Positions 54,102-64,000 of a stretch of 64,000 nucleotides of DNA are shown one piece after another. Position 1 is the first letter of the stretch, and the number at the start of each line of letters is the position of its first letter. Below the pieces are notes generated by a model, which saw only the letters and a program-made list of their open reading frames with translations, did not search any database and had not been told where the DNA came from. Origin of the DNA: Phytophthora colocasiae (Eukaryota; Oomycota; Peronosporomycetes; Peronosporales; Peronosporaceae); contig JAGKQI010000020.1 of assembly GCA_018806915.1 (NCBI GenBank), forward strand, positions 186,001-250,000. The letters run 5' to 3'. The translations under genes were made by a program, and so were the position numbers.

Positions 54102-54743
54102 ATGGTGCCGCGTAGACTGCTGCTCACCTTGTTGCTCTGCTTGGAGCTTGCATCGTCGGCCGATGTCTACTCACAAGAAGCTTTTGAGGGCGACGTGCTT
54201 TCAGCGGACTCGGAGTGCGAAGTTGATGAAATCCAACTGGCATCGGACGGGACCATCGCTCAATGGGGACTGGCGCTAGGCACCCGCGTGGCACCGAACA
54301 TGACTGTGAACGGTACGGTAACGCCTGATGGCTACAACTTCTATCACTTGTGCGTCGGACGTCACGAACACGAGCACATCATTACAGTTGAGCTGCTGTG
54401 CGACACCGATGACTTGTCCGAGGGTGGAGACGCCAACGTGTATCTCTCCAGTGAAGTCAAGTACCCGCGAATGGGCCACTCCTCATGGATATCGCAGCGT
54501 CCCGGCAACGAGTTCATCAAGCTCTTCACGTATCTTGACGGATTTCCGCGCAAGAATGAGGAGGGCGGCAGACGGTGGATCGCGCTACATATCGGAGTGT
54601 TTGGGGCTGGGGATATCGCCACAAGCTACGACCTGGTCGTCTCCGTCACGGATCTGCCGAATACATCAGACGTTCTGTCAAGAGAGGAGTTCTACACACA
54701 ACAGCACCAGCAAGCTCAAAAGAGGCGCCTTCTTCGTGGATAA
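54102..54743 (+). CDS. Secreted protein of unknown function
   Basis: 213 residues from ATG 54102. The first 20 residues (MVPRRLLLTLLLCLELASSA) are a clear signal peptide. The mature part is acidic with two N-glycosylation sites (NMTVNGT) and a beta-rich look (GYNFYHLCVGRHEHEHIITV, WIALHIGVFGAGDIATSYDL), reminiscent of pre-peptidase-type jelly-roll domains. No RXLR-dEER or crinkler motif near the N-terminus. An upstream in-frame ATG at 54069 lies inside a hairpin and would bury the signal peptide, so it is not used. Function unknown. Confidence 0.7.
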   Translation: MVPRRLLLTLLLCLELASSADVYSQEAFEGDVLSADSECEVDEIQLASDGTIAQWGLALGTRVAPNMTVNGTVTPDGYNFYHLCVGRHEHEHIITVELLCDTDDLSEGGDANVYLSSEVKYPRMGHSSWISQRPGNEFIKLFTYLDGFPRKNEEGGRRWIALHIGVFGAGDIATSYDLVVSVTDLPNTSDVLSREEFYTQQHQQAQKRRLLRG

Positions 54744-54818
54744 CAGTACCAACAAGGCGAAGAAGGGTATTGCAGACCCACAATATAACTACATCTTACG
54801 TCTAGTTTACAAATGATG

Positions 54819-54854
54819 TTCTTTCGGAAAAGGGTGGTGTTAAAAAACACCAGG
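54819..54854 (-). promoter_or_regulatory. Histone H4 mRNA 3' stem-loop and downstream element
   Basis: On minus, about 130 nt after the H4 stop: GGTGTT-TTTT-AACACC, a 6-bp stem with 4-nt loop, followed by ACCC and a purine-rich CCGAAAGAA. The 36-nt block is identical to that behind H3 (56236-56271). It matches the layout of metazoan replication-dependent histone 3' ends. Confidence 0.85.
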
Positions 54855-54980
54855 AATATGTAGCTTCGATGAGATGTACAACACTAGCTGCTCAACAAAG
54901 AACAAACTAGACTGCAGACCATCATCTTAAAGCGAGTTGTAGGATCCGACTGGAATCCGAGGCAGTTAGCGACAATGCGC

Positions 54981-56128
<1,148 letters not shown>

Positions 56129-56168
56129 GTTGTCACTGTCTTTTGATAGCGTCATCTAACTCGCTAAC

Positions 56169-56193
56169 GGCTTACCACCTCGCGTGGTAAGCC
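56169..56193 (+). promoter_or_regulatory. Second hairpin in the H3 3' region
   Basis: Perfect 10-bp stem GGCTTACCAC/GTGGTAAGCC with loop CTCGC, 41 nt after the H3 stop and 46 nt before the conserved stem-loop. There is no equivalent behind H4. Confidence 0.75.
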
Positions 56194-56235
56194 CGTCCTC
56201 TCTTGTTGGCTCGCTTGAGCCTTCAATCTTTTCAT

Positions 56236-56271
56236 CCTGGTGTTTTTTAACACCACCCTTTTCCGAAAGAA
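56236..56271 (+). promoter_or_regulatory. Histone H3 mRNA 3' stem-loop and downstream element
   Basis: Stem GGTGTT (56239-56244), loop TTTT, stem AACACC (56249-56254), then ACCC, then CCGAAAGAA. Identical over 36 nt to the block behind H4, despite otherwise different flanks. The remaining sequence to PEX2 (56444) shows nothing else. Confidence 0.88.
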
Positions 56272-56443
56272 ACAAACCAAACATTTTTACTTGTAGATGA
56301 ACAGGAGGTGCAGAATGAATGCATGTGATAGAGCTCGCGGGTAGAATGCACTACGTAGTACTAGGACTACAATAGGCATTTGGATGAATTAGAAGTTAGG
56401 CTAAACCTTGTGAGCAAATGCCCATGAAAAATGCTTCATGCAA

Positions 56444-57670
56444 TTACGCCCGCAGTCGCTGGGATGAATCAAACCGCACTCCACACGCAACGCATCTACA
56501 AACACAAGAATATGAGGATGCAATAACGATTGAATTCCGCAAGTATCTTTCACGTACGCGAAATCGTCTTCTGTTGCCACCGCAGTCTGAAGGCAGTAGT
56601 AGCAATAAACATGCTTGCACGACGTGATGTACGGCGTTTGAGGCGGAGAAATGCCGCATAGGCAGCATTGTGACGAGCGTGCGTCCAGGGAAGACGATCT
56701 TCCTTGCAGCGCAGCACTCGTGCGGAGACTGCTCCACGTCAAAAAGGGAAGCATAAAGTTGCCAAATTCCTACGCATAAGATACACGTATAGTTAGAAAT
56801 TTGCAAACAATTGAATAGCATGCTGCAATGACGCACCATTAATCCGTTCCAGAGCAGCTGACGAGTCATGTACTCAAAGTTAATCGATCTCGGAGCTGTC
56901 GAAGGTGCAATACTCTCCTGGAAAATAAGTGTAAACAAAAGTTCAACTATCAAAAACGGCATTTTGTCAATCTTACCATTTTCATTCCAAGACATCTCTC
57001 AGGCAGCGAACGGTACGTCCCTTTGCGCAAGAAGACAACCAAGTTCACGAATTGACACGTAATCACAAGCGTTTCGAGCTTCTTCATTACTGCCAGTACC
57101 TGCTCGCGAGAATTTTGCCCATTGTCGGACGTGTCATTCCCAGCAGTTGCTCCTCTGGCAGTCCATCGCGCAGACGACAAGTATCGGAACAAACGTTTCC
57201 AGACGTACGGAACCCCCACCGAAAGTAGGAAGAAAGCTCCCACCCTTCGTCGAGTAAGTAAATGAGGAGCATATCGGATATTCTCCAGCTTCATCCCAGG
57301 TGTCGGCTACAAGCAAAACTCCAACATCATTAGCATCGTAGATGTTGCTCGCAAATATATCACGACGTACCCTTCCAAGACCGGTGCTAAATGCAAACAG
57401 CAGTATTCCAAGCAGCGCATCAATCTCAGGCTTGATTCGATCCACAACACCGGGCTCAAACATGCTGAACATACTCTTCATTGGCGTCTTGAGCAGTCCG
57501 AGAATCTCCGAGTCAAGGATCAGAGCGTCCCACTTGTTCACGCGGAGGTTGCTCGATGGACTGCGCAGAGATCCGTACGGTACACACAGTTCAGGTGTGG
57601 TATCATCTGTGGTCGTAGCCTTCCGACTCTCCTGCAGTGCTGTCTTCGCTGCCTGCACATGCGGCTGCAT
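56444..57670 (-). CDS. PEX2: Peroxisome biogenesis factor 2 (PEX2), RING E3 ligase
   Basis: Five exons: 57670-57371, 57306-56977, 56917-56837, 56769-56558 and 56495-56444, 324 residues, in frame. Part of the PEX2-PEX10-PEX12 complex in the peroxisome membrane that ubiquitinates the PEX5 receptor for recycling. Seen: RVNKWDALILDSEILGLL, TPGMKLENIRY (spliced, family motif), several membrane-embedded segments (FFLLSVGVPYVWKRLF, VITCQFVNLVVFL), and a C-terminal RING (CCLCGISPPQ, SCKHVYCYYC, CVACG) whose last CXXC is on the final short exon. ATG 57670 is the first in frame. Confidence 0.9.
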
Positions 57671-57717
57671 TGTCCTTGAGGTTCTGCTGCTCTGGTTGAC
57701 GTAAATGCTAGACGTCA

Positions 57718-57743
57718 AAGTGTACCAAACGTTTGGTACACTT
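57718..57743. promoter_or_regulatory. 26-bp perfect palindrome in the PEX2/SIL1-like promoter
   Basis: Perfect dyad centred on AAACGTTT at 57730/57731, with arms AAGTGTACCAAAC and complement. It sits midway in the 132 bp between two divergent starts. It looks like a dimeric transcription-factor site. Confidence 0.8.
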
Positions 57744-57802
57744 GAAGTCGATGATGTAGATGATCTAAAAGAGTAGCAGGAAAGTACATAGTCTTATTAG
57801 CC

Positions 57803-58183
57803 ATGTTCGCCAGTGCGACCAAGGTGCTCACGTTGTTAACGGCACTGGTTTTCCTTGCTATTGGTGAAGCACACACACATGGACATTTTCCGATGGCGCT
57901 GGTGGTGTCAGAAGACACCCAGGACGACGTGAACGATTCATGTTTTGCCTCGAACGGCCACGGGTGCCAGCGCCAACTAGCGGAAACCCCTCCAGAGTTT
58001 ATACCGACACACGAGTGGCAGGATATTCTGCCGAACCAGGCCATTCCTCCGGTAGGTACACTGAAGTCAAGTGCCTGGTTATGGTAGAAAAGATAACCTA
58101 TTGCTGGTGTAAACGAACTGCAGGGTTTGTACATCCGTGTGAACCTTGAAACTGGCAAGAAAGAGGCCAAACTGCTCGAGTAG
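57803..58183 (+). CDS. Short secreted SIL1 N-terminal-like protein 1
   Basis: Two exons: 57803-58051 and 58124-58183, 102 residues. Signal peptide (MFASATKVLTLLTALVFLAIGEA), then a variable stretch, then PTHEWQDILPNQAIPP and, after the intron, GLYIRVNLETGKKEAKLLE and stop. This is the N-terminal module of SIL1 only; the armadillo-repeat body that binds BiP is missing. The intron sits at the same place as in full-length SIL1 at 58904. Two Cys (DSCF, HGCQ) are extra. It is the first of three tandem copies. Function unknown: possibly ER-lumenal or secreted. Confidence 0.75.
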
Positions 58184-58266
58184 ATTGTTGATGAAGCCTG
58201 CGTTGCCAAATGCAAAGCACTATTAATCTGTTTTAAATTGACTTTCACATCGCCAATCGATCACCA

Positions 58267-58657
58267 ATGTCGCATGACTCACTTCGTCACCGCGTGGATC
58301 TCTTTGCCAGCACACCTCTACTAACTGCAGCGCGCGTACGAGCAAACTTTGACAGACAAAACCCTAGCAGAAGAAACGCGCTTGTGCCTGTAGTGAAGAG
58401 GCTTGCAGTGACATCAACCGCTCATGGGCGCAACAGTGCAGCAGTTCCACCCATGTTTGAGCCAACCCATGAGTGGAAAGAAATTCTCCCTAACCAAGTG
58501 CTCCCAGCGGTATGACATTTCAACCACTAGAGTAGATTGTTGTGTGAAGTTCCTGCTATGTGTAGAGCTTAGCTAACTGCTATCAATGCACTAGGGTCTT
58601 CACATTCGCGTAAACCTGCAGACCGGCAAGAAGGAGGCAAAATTGCTCGATGATTAA
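58267..58657 (+). CDS. Short SIL1 N-terminal-like protein 2
   Basis: Two exons: 58267-58509 and 58595-58657, 101 residues. It contains PTHEWKEILPNQVLPA then, after the intron at the conserved site, GLHIRVNLQTGKKEAKLLDD and stop. The N-terminus (MSHDSLRHRVDLFASTPLL) is not a good signal peptide, so either the start is elsewhere or the copy is degrading. Only 84 bp after copy 1. Confidence 0.6.
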
Positions 58658-58903
58658 ACATCCACAGAGAGGTACTATGACACAGTACTACTAAGACCAA
58701 GGCAATGCACAATTCTCACACGACGTGTAGCCAAACGAAGCCACGTGTCGCCCTCACTGAAGAGCACCACTTTCTCTTCTTCTCAAAGTTTTAAGTTGCC
58801 TTTCAAAATATTATGTTGCCCTAAAGTTGCTCCAAAAATGATGAGGCACCACGTATCCACGTCATTCTCGATTCTACCACGAAATTGAAGCAAGACGTAC
58901 ACG

Positions 58904-60640
58904 ATGCCGCCAAGAAGCTCAAGACTGCGCCGCTTCCTACTGCTGACTGCAGCAGTTGCATTCGCAGTGACTGTTGTCGCATCCGCAGAGGCCAACGGCA
59001 AAGTCTCGGTTGAGCTTACGGAGTCGGAGCCAGATGCCAACGGCGTGACAGTTCCCGAATTTGTAGCCACAAACGAATGGCAAGAGCTACTTCCTGGACA
59101 GGGTGTGCCACGAGTGAGTGCTGCTGCTGCTGCTGGATGTTGTCATAGTGGTGATAGATAATTTGACAATGCTTTTGGTATGTGTTGCCATGCAGGGTCT
59201 ACACGTACGTTTGAACTTTGAGACTGGCAAACGCGAGGCGAAGCTGGTGGACCCCAATGAACCGGAAACAGAAGAGTCTATGCGTTCGGTGGTTGTTGAC
59301 CCTGACGCGAAGGAGACTACCGTAACAGTATCAACGGATGTCTCGGGAGATATTGTGACCGAGGAGAGTGAAGTTGACATGCTTACGGTCACTGACGAAG
59401 CGAATGAAGATGCTGTTGGCTTGAGTACTGGTGATGCTGAGTTAACAGAGGAGGGATTAGATGAGGCACCAGCAGCGGAACCAAACTGGAATCATGAGAA
59501 GATCTATGATGTGCTGCAAGCGCTGCCCGAACCACCGAAGGTGGAAGGCATGGACATCCGTGAGGCGCATGAAAAGCTTTCCCCTGCAGAGTTCCGAAAG
59601 CATATTGTCACACTCTGGAAGAAACGTCAAGCGGAACTGAAGGATGCACTCGAGTCTCTTCAGGACGATGCGAAATACCTAGGCAAGCTGCTCGAGCAGT
59701 TCAAAGAGGCTGAGCAGAACGGCGATACCGAGGGCCAATTATCGGTGCTTGAAGTACTCGAGTGGGAAGTGCAGGATCTGGATAAGACCCACGTCTTCAA
59801 CTTCATTGGAGGCTTCAACATCATTGCTGAGTACCTCAACTCGACCAACCTTCCAGTCCGACAACGTGCCGCTTGGGTTGTTGGATCTGCAGCTAAGAAT
59901 TACAAGGATGGCCAGGAATGGGCTATTGACGCTGGTGTGGTGCCGAGATTGATCAATTCCCTGACCCTCGAGATCCCAAAAGAAGTGGAATCAGCTAAGG
60001 ACGTTCTCGAGGTCAAGAAGAAAGCCATTTATGCTCTGTCCTCGATTGTGCGATCAAACGAACGCGGACAACGTTTGTTCTTGCTCCACAAAGGAGCAGA
60101 GGTGCTGGCGGGGCTGTTTGACGACGCCCACCCGAACAAACTCCAGTTAAAGGTAATGCCCAACCGATCAGAGATGTTCAAGAGTGACTGTTTCTAACAC
60201 CGCGAACTGAATTGCTGCTGCAGGTACTTCTGTTCGTGTATGACCTGCTTGCGGAAGCTGCAGAGCGTAAAGGAAGCGCCGAAGAGCTACCTACTGCTTT
60301 GGTTGAGTTGGAAAAGATTTTCCAGTCCGCAGAGTGGTGTGAGCGCTTTTCCGCAACCTTCATCGAAATGGTACGAGGCTAGATGCAATACTTGCTTATC
60401 CTGATCTAACTAATGGTGTTATATTTCAATCAGGCTTCTCTCCTTGCTCATCGCGAAGTTATCGAGCTAGTCGACGCCATGCGCCACCAGCTTCCTACAT
60501 GCCAAGAGGTTCATCGATCTTCTGGAGTCTCCTCTGTGGTGGAGAAGCTTGCCAAGAGTGTTGCTGATGACGAAGAGCTCGATGAAGAAGAGAAAAAGGA
60601 GCTGGCGCTGTTCTTCCAAGACTTTTTGGATCGAGTTTGA
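58904..60640 (+). CDS. SIL1: Nucleotide exchange factor SIL1 for BiP
   Basis: Four exons: 58904-59113, 59196-60152, 60224-60370 and 60434-60640, 506 residues. Signal peptide (FLLLTAAVAFAVTVVASAEA); N-terminal module EWQELLPGQGVPR then GLHVRLNFETGKREAKL; acidic Thr/Glu insert (about 95-175); then armadillo-like helices (EVLEWEVQDLDKTHVFNFIGGF, RQRAAWVVGSAAKNYKDGQ, KKKAIYALSSIVRSNERGQ) as in yeast and human SIL1. It releases ADP from the ER Hsp70 BiP. The C-terminus ends DFLDRV with no KDEL-type signal, so retention would rely on BiP or the acidic part. Confidence 0.88.
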
Positions 60641-60781
60641 AGCAGATTAGCAACTACATAGATGAGCGCATGGCATAATAATATTAATCTGCATGAATCT
60701 GTACGAGGTGTGTAAATGTAGAACTCTTGTAGACCCTGCTTTAAGTCTTCCTCGTCTCTTCGACCGAGAAGCAGATCTCAA

Positions 60782-61562
60782 TTACATCTTCATGACAAAG
60801 CCCCAGACTTCGACGTTGCATATATCGAACTCCGCCTCGCTCGCTAGACATCTTTGAAAAGAATTACGAGTTGAGATAGGATCAGTAGAGGAATACGTGT
60901 AGTTATCAAGTCACAACGTACTCGTTTCCAAACGTCTCTGAGCACCCACTGGTACCGCGTGACAAGTCTGAATTGAGATACCAAGCAAAGTCACCCCTGC
61001 AACATCAACAGCGCAAAATGATGTGAGATTTTTCAACGGGCTACTTTAGCGTTTTAGCGTACCCGCCGCCCATTGCAATGCCCTCGTCGTTACTGAACAT
61101 GACCATTGTATTCAAGAATGACCACGGGTAGCACTTAAAGTTGGTGTTGCATGAAAATACAAAGGATTCGCCAACGCCGTAGTAATTCGCCGAGGTCTGC
61201 CACTCTCCCGATACGAAGCCACCAAATGTGTCACCCTTCGCAGTCTTTACAACGACAAGAGTTGGGCTGCTTTTGCGTACTTTGAGCAGCAAGGTGTGCA
61301 AGCTGCAACCATGTTGAGCAAGACTGTAGAGCAGATTCCAATCATAGCATCGACGAGGTGGTGGTAGTGAAGCCTGTAGTTGTGGTACCAGCGTCGTTGC
61401 ATGACGCGGGTTCGAAAGCACTTCGTTCTTGGATCCACCGATGAGCTTAGGCAACTCTGGCTGCAGTAGCTTTCGTCTCCGGTCTCTCGCTCGCTGGTTC
61501 TCTTTGCTTCCCTCAAACCGGAGACTCTTGCTGCGCTTGGGACGTGTAAATTTGCTCCCCAT
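60782..61562 (-). CDS. TLDc-domain protein
   Basis: Three exons: 61562-61063, 60996-60922 and 60851-60782, 214 residues. N-terminus MGSKFTRPKRSKS is basic and fits N-myristoylation (Gly2, Thr6), so membrane attachment is possible. The TLDc domain covers about 70-214: LYSLAQHGCSLHTLL, TLVVVKTAKGDTFGGFVS, SFVFSCN, GIAMGGGGDFAWYLN, and CNVEVWGFVMKM at the end. TLDc proteins protect against oxidative stress and bind the V-ATPase. Correct splicing of both introns is supported by the ending matching the family. Confidence 0.85.
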
Positions 61563-62114
61563 GTCTAAAACGATGCAACGTTGCGTCCGTTGCTCAAGTC
61601 AATTCCAGCATTAGCAAATCTCAAAAGAAAGATGAAATGCTGTTCATGCAGACGTATGATATCGTTGGGATGGTACTCATCCAGAGCAATGAGGTCTGAA
61701 TCAATGCACTTGGAGAGACTGTCACTTTTGGTGTAAACACAGACTCAACTGCGCAGTGTAGAAGAGCACAGAAAAAAAAGTTGTCGTAGCCACTTGCTTG
61801 CCAAATTGCGCTAGCTTAACTAGTAGTTGTTGTGCAACGGTGTATTCTTGATTGGCGGTGAATGCGACTTCGAGACGCCCAAGTAGGATTTAATCGACGG
61901 CGCCAATATGACGCTTTCATGTATTTCGCCGCGCAGAGTGAGTACCCTCAGTCAATTGCGAATTCAATCGCAGAGTATCTCTTACTACGTTGTGCTTATC
62001 GCGAACCTAGTCATTAACTACAATCAAAGGCACTTCAACTTGGATCGAATGCTGGCCAATCGCAGTACGTCCCTCTCTAAAGCAATACAGAGTCGCCATT
62101 TCAATTAAATCGGT
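61563..62114. promoter_or_regulatory. Divergent 5' region of TLDc and GNB1L-like genes
   Basis: 552 bp between opposite starts. A 66-codon ORF at 61908 shows no coding features. No motif stands out. Confidence 0.4.
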
Positions 62115-63333
62115 ATGACGACCAGGCAGTCTCCTGAGCCACTCGGCGTCTTGCGCGGCCATGGCGCGCCTGTGAACAGCGTGGGCTTCCTATCAGCATC
62201 CACCATTGTGTCTGGTGCAGGAAATGGGGCCGTCAAAATTTGGGACCTAAAGACGCGTCGGGAGCTAGCTACGAACCCCACAGCACACTCGAAGGCTGGC
62301 GTTTTGCATGTCACTGCACTGAGAGGCACCGCTACGTCCGAGTCCAAGTTCGTTTCGCAAGGACGCGATGGCTTTGTGAAATTGTGGGACGTTCAATCAT
62401 TCAGTACTGCAACCGAGCCGCTGTCCAAGTTCTACTGCGGCTCGTATTCGTTCACCAAGTTCGCGACGCTGCGGTGGCCGGGCGACATCGTCGCTTCAAG
62501 CGCAAACTTGGTCGTATGTCCTAGCAGCGTGGACAACAAGGTGCGTTCTGCAAAGTCCTTGCTTTCTATCTAAGTTCAACGGCTAACCAAAGTTAAACTG
62601 TTGTTTTTGAGTAGCTCCTAATCTATGATATTAGAGGCAATAGCTCCTCGCCATCATTGGCGTTCACAGTGTCGGACGCTGCTGCTAAGATAGGCATGTG
62701 TGTATCATTGGCACTCTTTGATAGTAGTATTGCGCAGAGTGAAAACGGCGCTGGAGGCAACATGCAGACGTATATTGCGGCAGGCTTTGAAGGTGGACAG
62801 CTTGCCATTATGGACTTGAGATCAGGAGGGAAAGTGGCTTGCGAGGCTACCGTTGCCCAGAGTGCAAACGCATGTAAGTACCTGTGCATCTTTGGCTTGA
62901 GGATGAGTGCCTAGCTAATGCTGTTTTTTTATCTCTGATAGTGCTCTCTTTTGACGTTGCGCGCGATGGGCGGTCGGCAATCTGCGGGTCGTCGGGCGAA
63001 GAGCTGTATTCGGCGAACTTTGATGTGGCTTCGTACACTCTCAGATCCCGATCATTCTTCTCATGCACCACTGGTGGCTTTAGCAGCGTGTGCATTCGTG
63101 GAGATCAGCGCATTGTGGCCACTGCAGGCTGGGATCATCGAGTGCGCTTGTTCCATGTGCGGAAACTCAAGCCACTTGCGGTGCTCAAATATCACAGCGA
63201 GAGCGTGTTCGCACTGGACTTCAGCTCTGATAATGCATTGCTAACATCATGTTCCAAGGACCACAAGATAGCCCTCTGGTCGATCTATCCACCTTCGTCA
63301 ACTGCTGCTTCTAGCGCATTGAGGCCATATTAA
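62115..63333 (+). CDS. WD40 protein, GNB1L/ASA1 family
   Basis: Three exons: 62115-62540, 62615-62873 and 62942-63333, 358 residues, in frame. Seen: LGVLRGHGAPVNSVGFLS, GAVKIWDLKTRRELA, DGFVKLWDVQSF, LLIYDIRG, TYIAAGFEGGQLAIMDLRSG, GGFSSVCIRGDQRIVATAGW, RVRLFHVRKLKPLAVLKYH, KIALWS. The arrangement and the blade RGDQRIVATAGWDHRVRLF match GNB1L (yeast ASA1), a seven-blade propeller that supports PIKK kinases with the TTT/ASTRA complex. Role here is inferred. Confidence 0.83.
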
Positions 63334-63391
63334 TGCAGGATTTTTTTTTGGTTTGTGGAAAGGAGTGGCATTAACTTAATTAATGGCTATC

Positions 63392-64000
63392 TTACGATGT
63401 AAACTCGACAGACTTCTTGAGGTTGGCGTTATAGTACAGGAAATGATGGTATCGGAAGTACGTGAGCAACTCAGCAAAACCCACATCGCGCTGCGCGTGG
63501 CATTCGCGACCACGGTGGCCATATTGCTGGCACACACGACATTTGTGTTCACCCGTGCAGTGGTTAGAGTTACCGCACAACAAGCAAGCCTTGTTGCGGC
63601 GGTTCGGACAGTCGGCGCCACGATGCGAGCCACGCTCAATGCAGTAACGGCACCGGTGTTGAGCGGTAACGTGAGCTTTGCTTTGGCAAAATGAACACGC
63701 AGGGTCGTTTGCCTTGTCGTGTTTGTGGGCCTTGTGGGCATGCTCGAACGCGCGATCGATAGACTTCGTAACAGGAAGCAGTGAAAAGTGCCCCGGTGTC
63801 CTTCGACCAACTCCCATCCCATGCTCACGCAAGAAGATCTTGATGCAAGCGTCCACATATCCCTCGGCAGTAGGAGGGAAAGCATGAACAGTATCCGACG
63901 GATGCATAACGATCAACAACTGCTGTGGATCGAAGAGGACTCGCAGCCGAGCGGCAAAGCCGATGTCACCTACACGAGGAGAGCCAAACCCCACGAAGTT
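63392..64000 (-). CDS. Zinc-knuckle protein, C-terminal part (truncated by window edge)
   Basis: The frame is open to the right edge, so the start is outside. The N-terminal visible part (GFAARLRVLFDPQQLLIV) is unrecognised. Residues about 95-170 contain four Cys/His modules: CSFCQ..HRC, CRYCIERGSHRGADC, CLLCG..HKC, and CRVCQQYGHRGREC, the first three diverged from the CCHC pattern and the last canonical. Such arrays bind single-stranded RNA or DNA. It could be a Gag-derived or cellular gene. The stop is 58 bp from the convergent GNB1L-like stop. Confidence 0.6.
   Translation of the reverse strand, partial: NFVGFGSPRVGDIGFAARLRVLFDPQQLLIVMHPSDTVHAFPPTAEGYVDACIKIFLREHGMGVGRRTPGHFSLLPVTKSIDRAFEHAHKAHKHDKANDPACSFCQSKAHVTAQHRCRYCIERGSHRGADCPNRRNKACLLCGNSNHCTGEHKCRVCQQYGHRGRECHAQRDVGFAELLTYFRYHHFLYYNANLKKSVEFTS

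Noticed and set aside
54720..54743. RRLLRG near the end of the secreted protein as an RXLR-type effector motif
   Set aside because: RXLR acts shortly after the signal peptide; here it is at the extreme C-terminus and no dEER follows.
61908..62108. 66-codon ORF upstream of the GNB1L-like gene
   Set aside because: No domain, no splice support, lies in a promoter region; composition does not look coding.

Overview
The window is nuclear DNA of a eukaryote, most likely a Phytophthora-like oomycete. Genes are packed tightly on both strands. Introns are short (about 50-90 bp), with GT(A/G)xGT donors and CTAAC-like branch sites. Several predicted products suit a flagellated stramenopile (LC8 dynein light chain, TTC16-like protein, WW/IQ arrays). 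The mobile DNA is Ty3/Gypsy, pogo and PIF/Harbinger. The species cannot be fixed from sequence alone. Exon boundaries were read by eye from splice sites and reading-frame continuity.

Left gene block (1-23131): C-terminal part of a SET-domain histone methyltransferase; TUG/ASPSCR1-like UBX protein; ubiquitin E1 (UBA1); IFRD-family protein; U2AF35; Rieske protein; a small possibly myristoylated protein; WD40 protein; SPT5; an LRR-IQ-Tudor protein; and a DUF389 membrane protein. Most are conserved housekeeping genes, often in head-to-head or tail-to-tail pairs.

Transposon block (23426-43767): one nested insertion stack. Element B is a Ty3/Gypsy chromovirus-like element with 299-bp LTRs and an AGGTG target duplication. 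Its left LTR was split by element A, a very long Ty3/Gypsy element with 383-bp LTRs and a GGAT duplication. A's left LTR was in turn split by element C, an intact pogo-like DNA transposon flanked by TA. Inside A lies a decayed PIF/Harbinger element, D. Each LTR pair differs at only one site, so A and B are both recent. A also carries a candidate env-position ORF and a chromodomain-like ORF behind an in-frame stop.

Right gene block (43768-64000): a doubtful small ORF, LC8 and a TTC16-like TPR protein (divergent), TXNL4B/DIM2, RPA1, a conserved protein of unknown function, a zinc-finger/WW/IQ protein, a secreted protein, a divergent histone H4-H3 pair, PEX2, three tandem SIL1-type genes (two reduced to the N-terminal module), a TLDc protein, a GNB1L/ASA1 WD40 protein and a partial zinc-knuckle protein.

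The most interesting signals are: a 36-nt identical block containing a canonical-looking histone mRNA 3' stem-loop behind both H3 and H4; the SIL1 N-terminal mini-paralogs; the datable transposon stack with a passenger Harbinger inside a young retrotransposon; and several near-perfect DNA palindromes in promoters or leaders.
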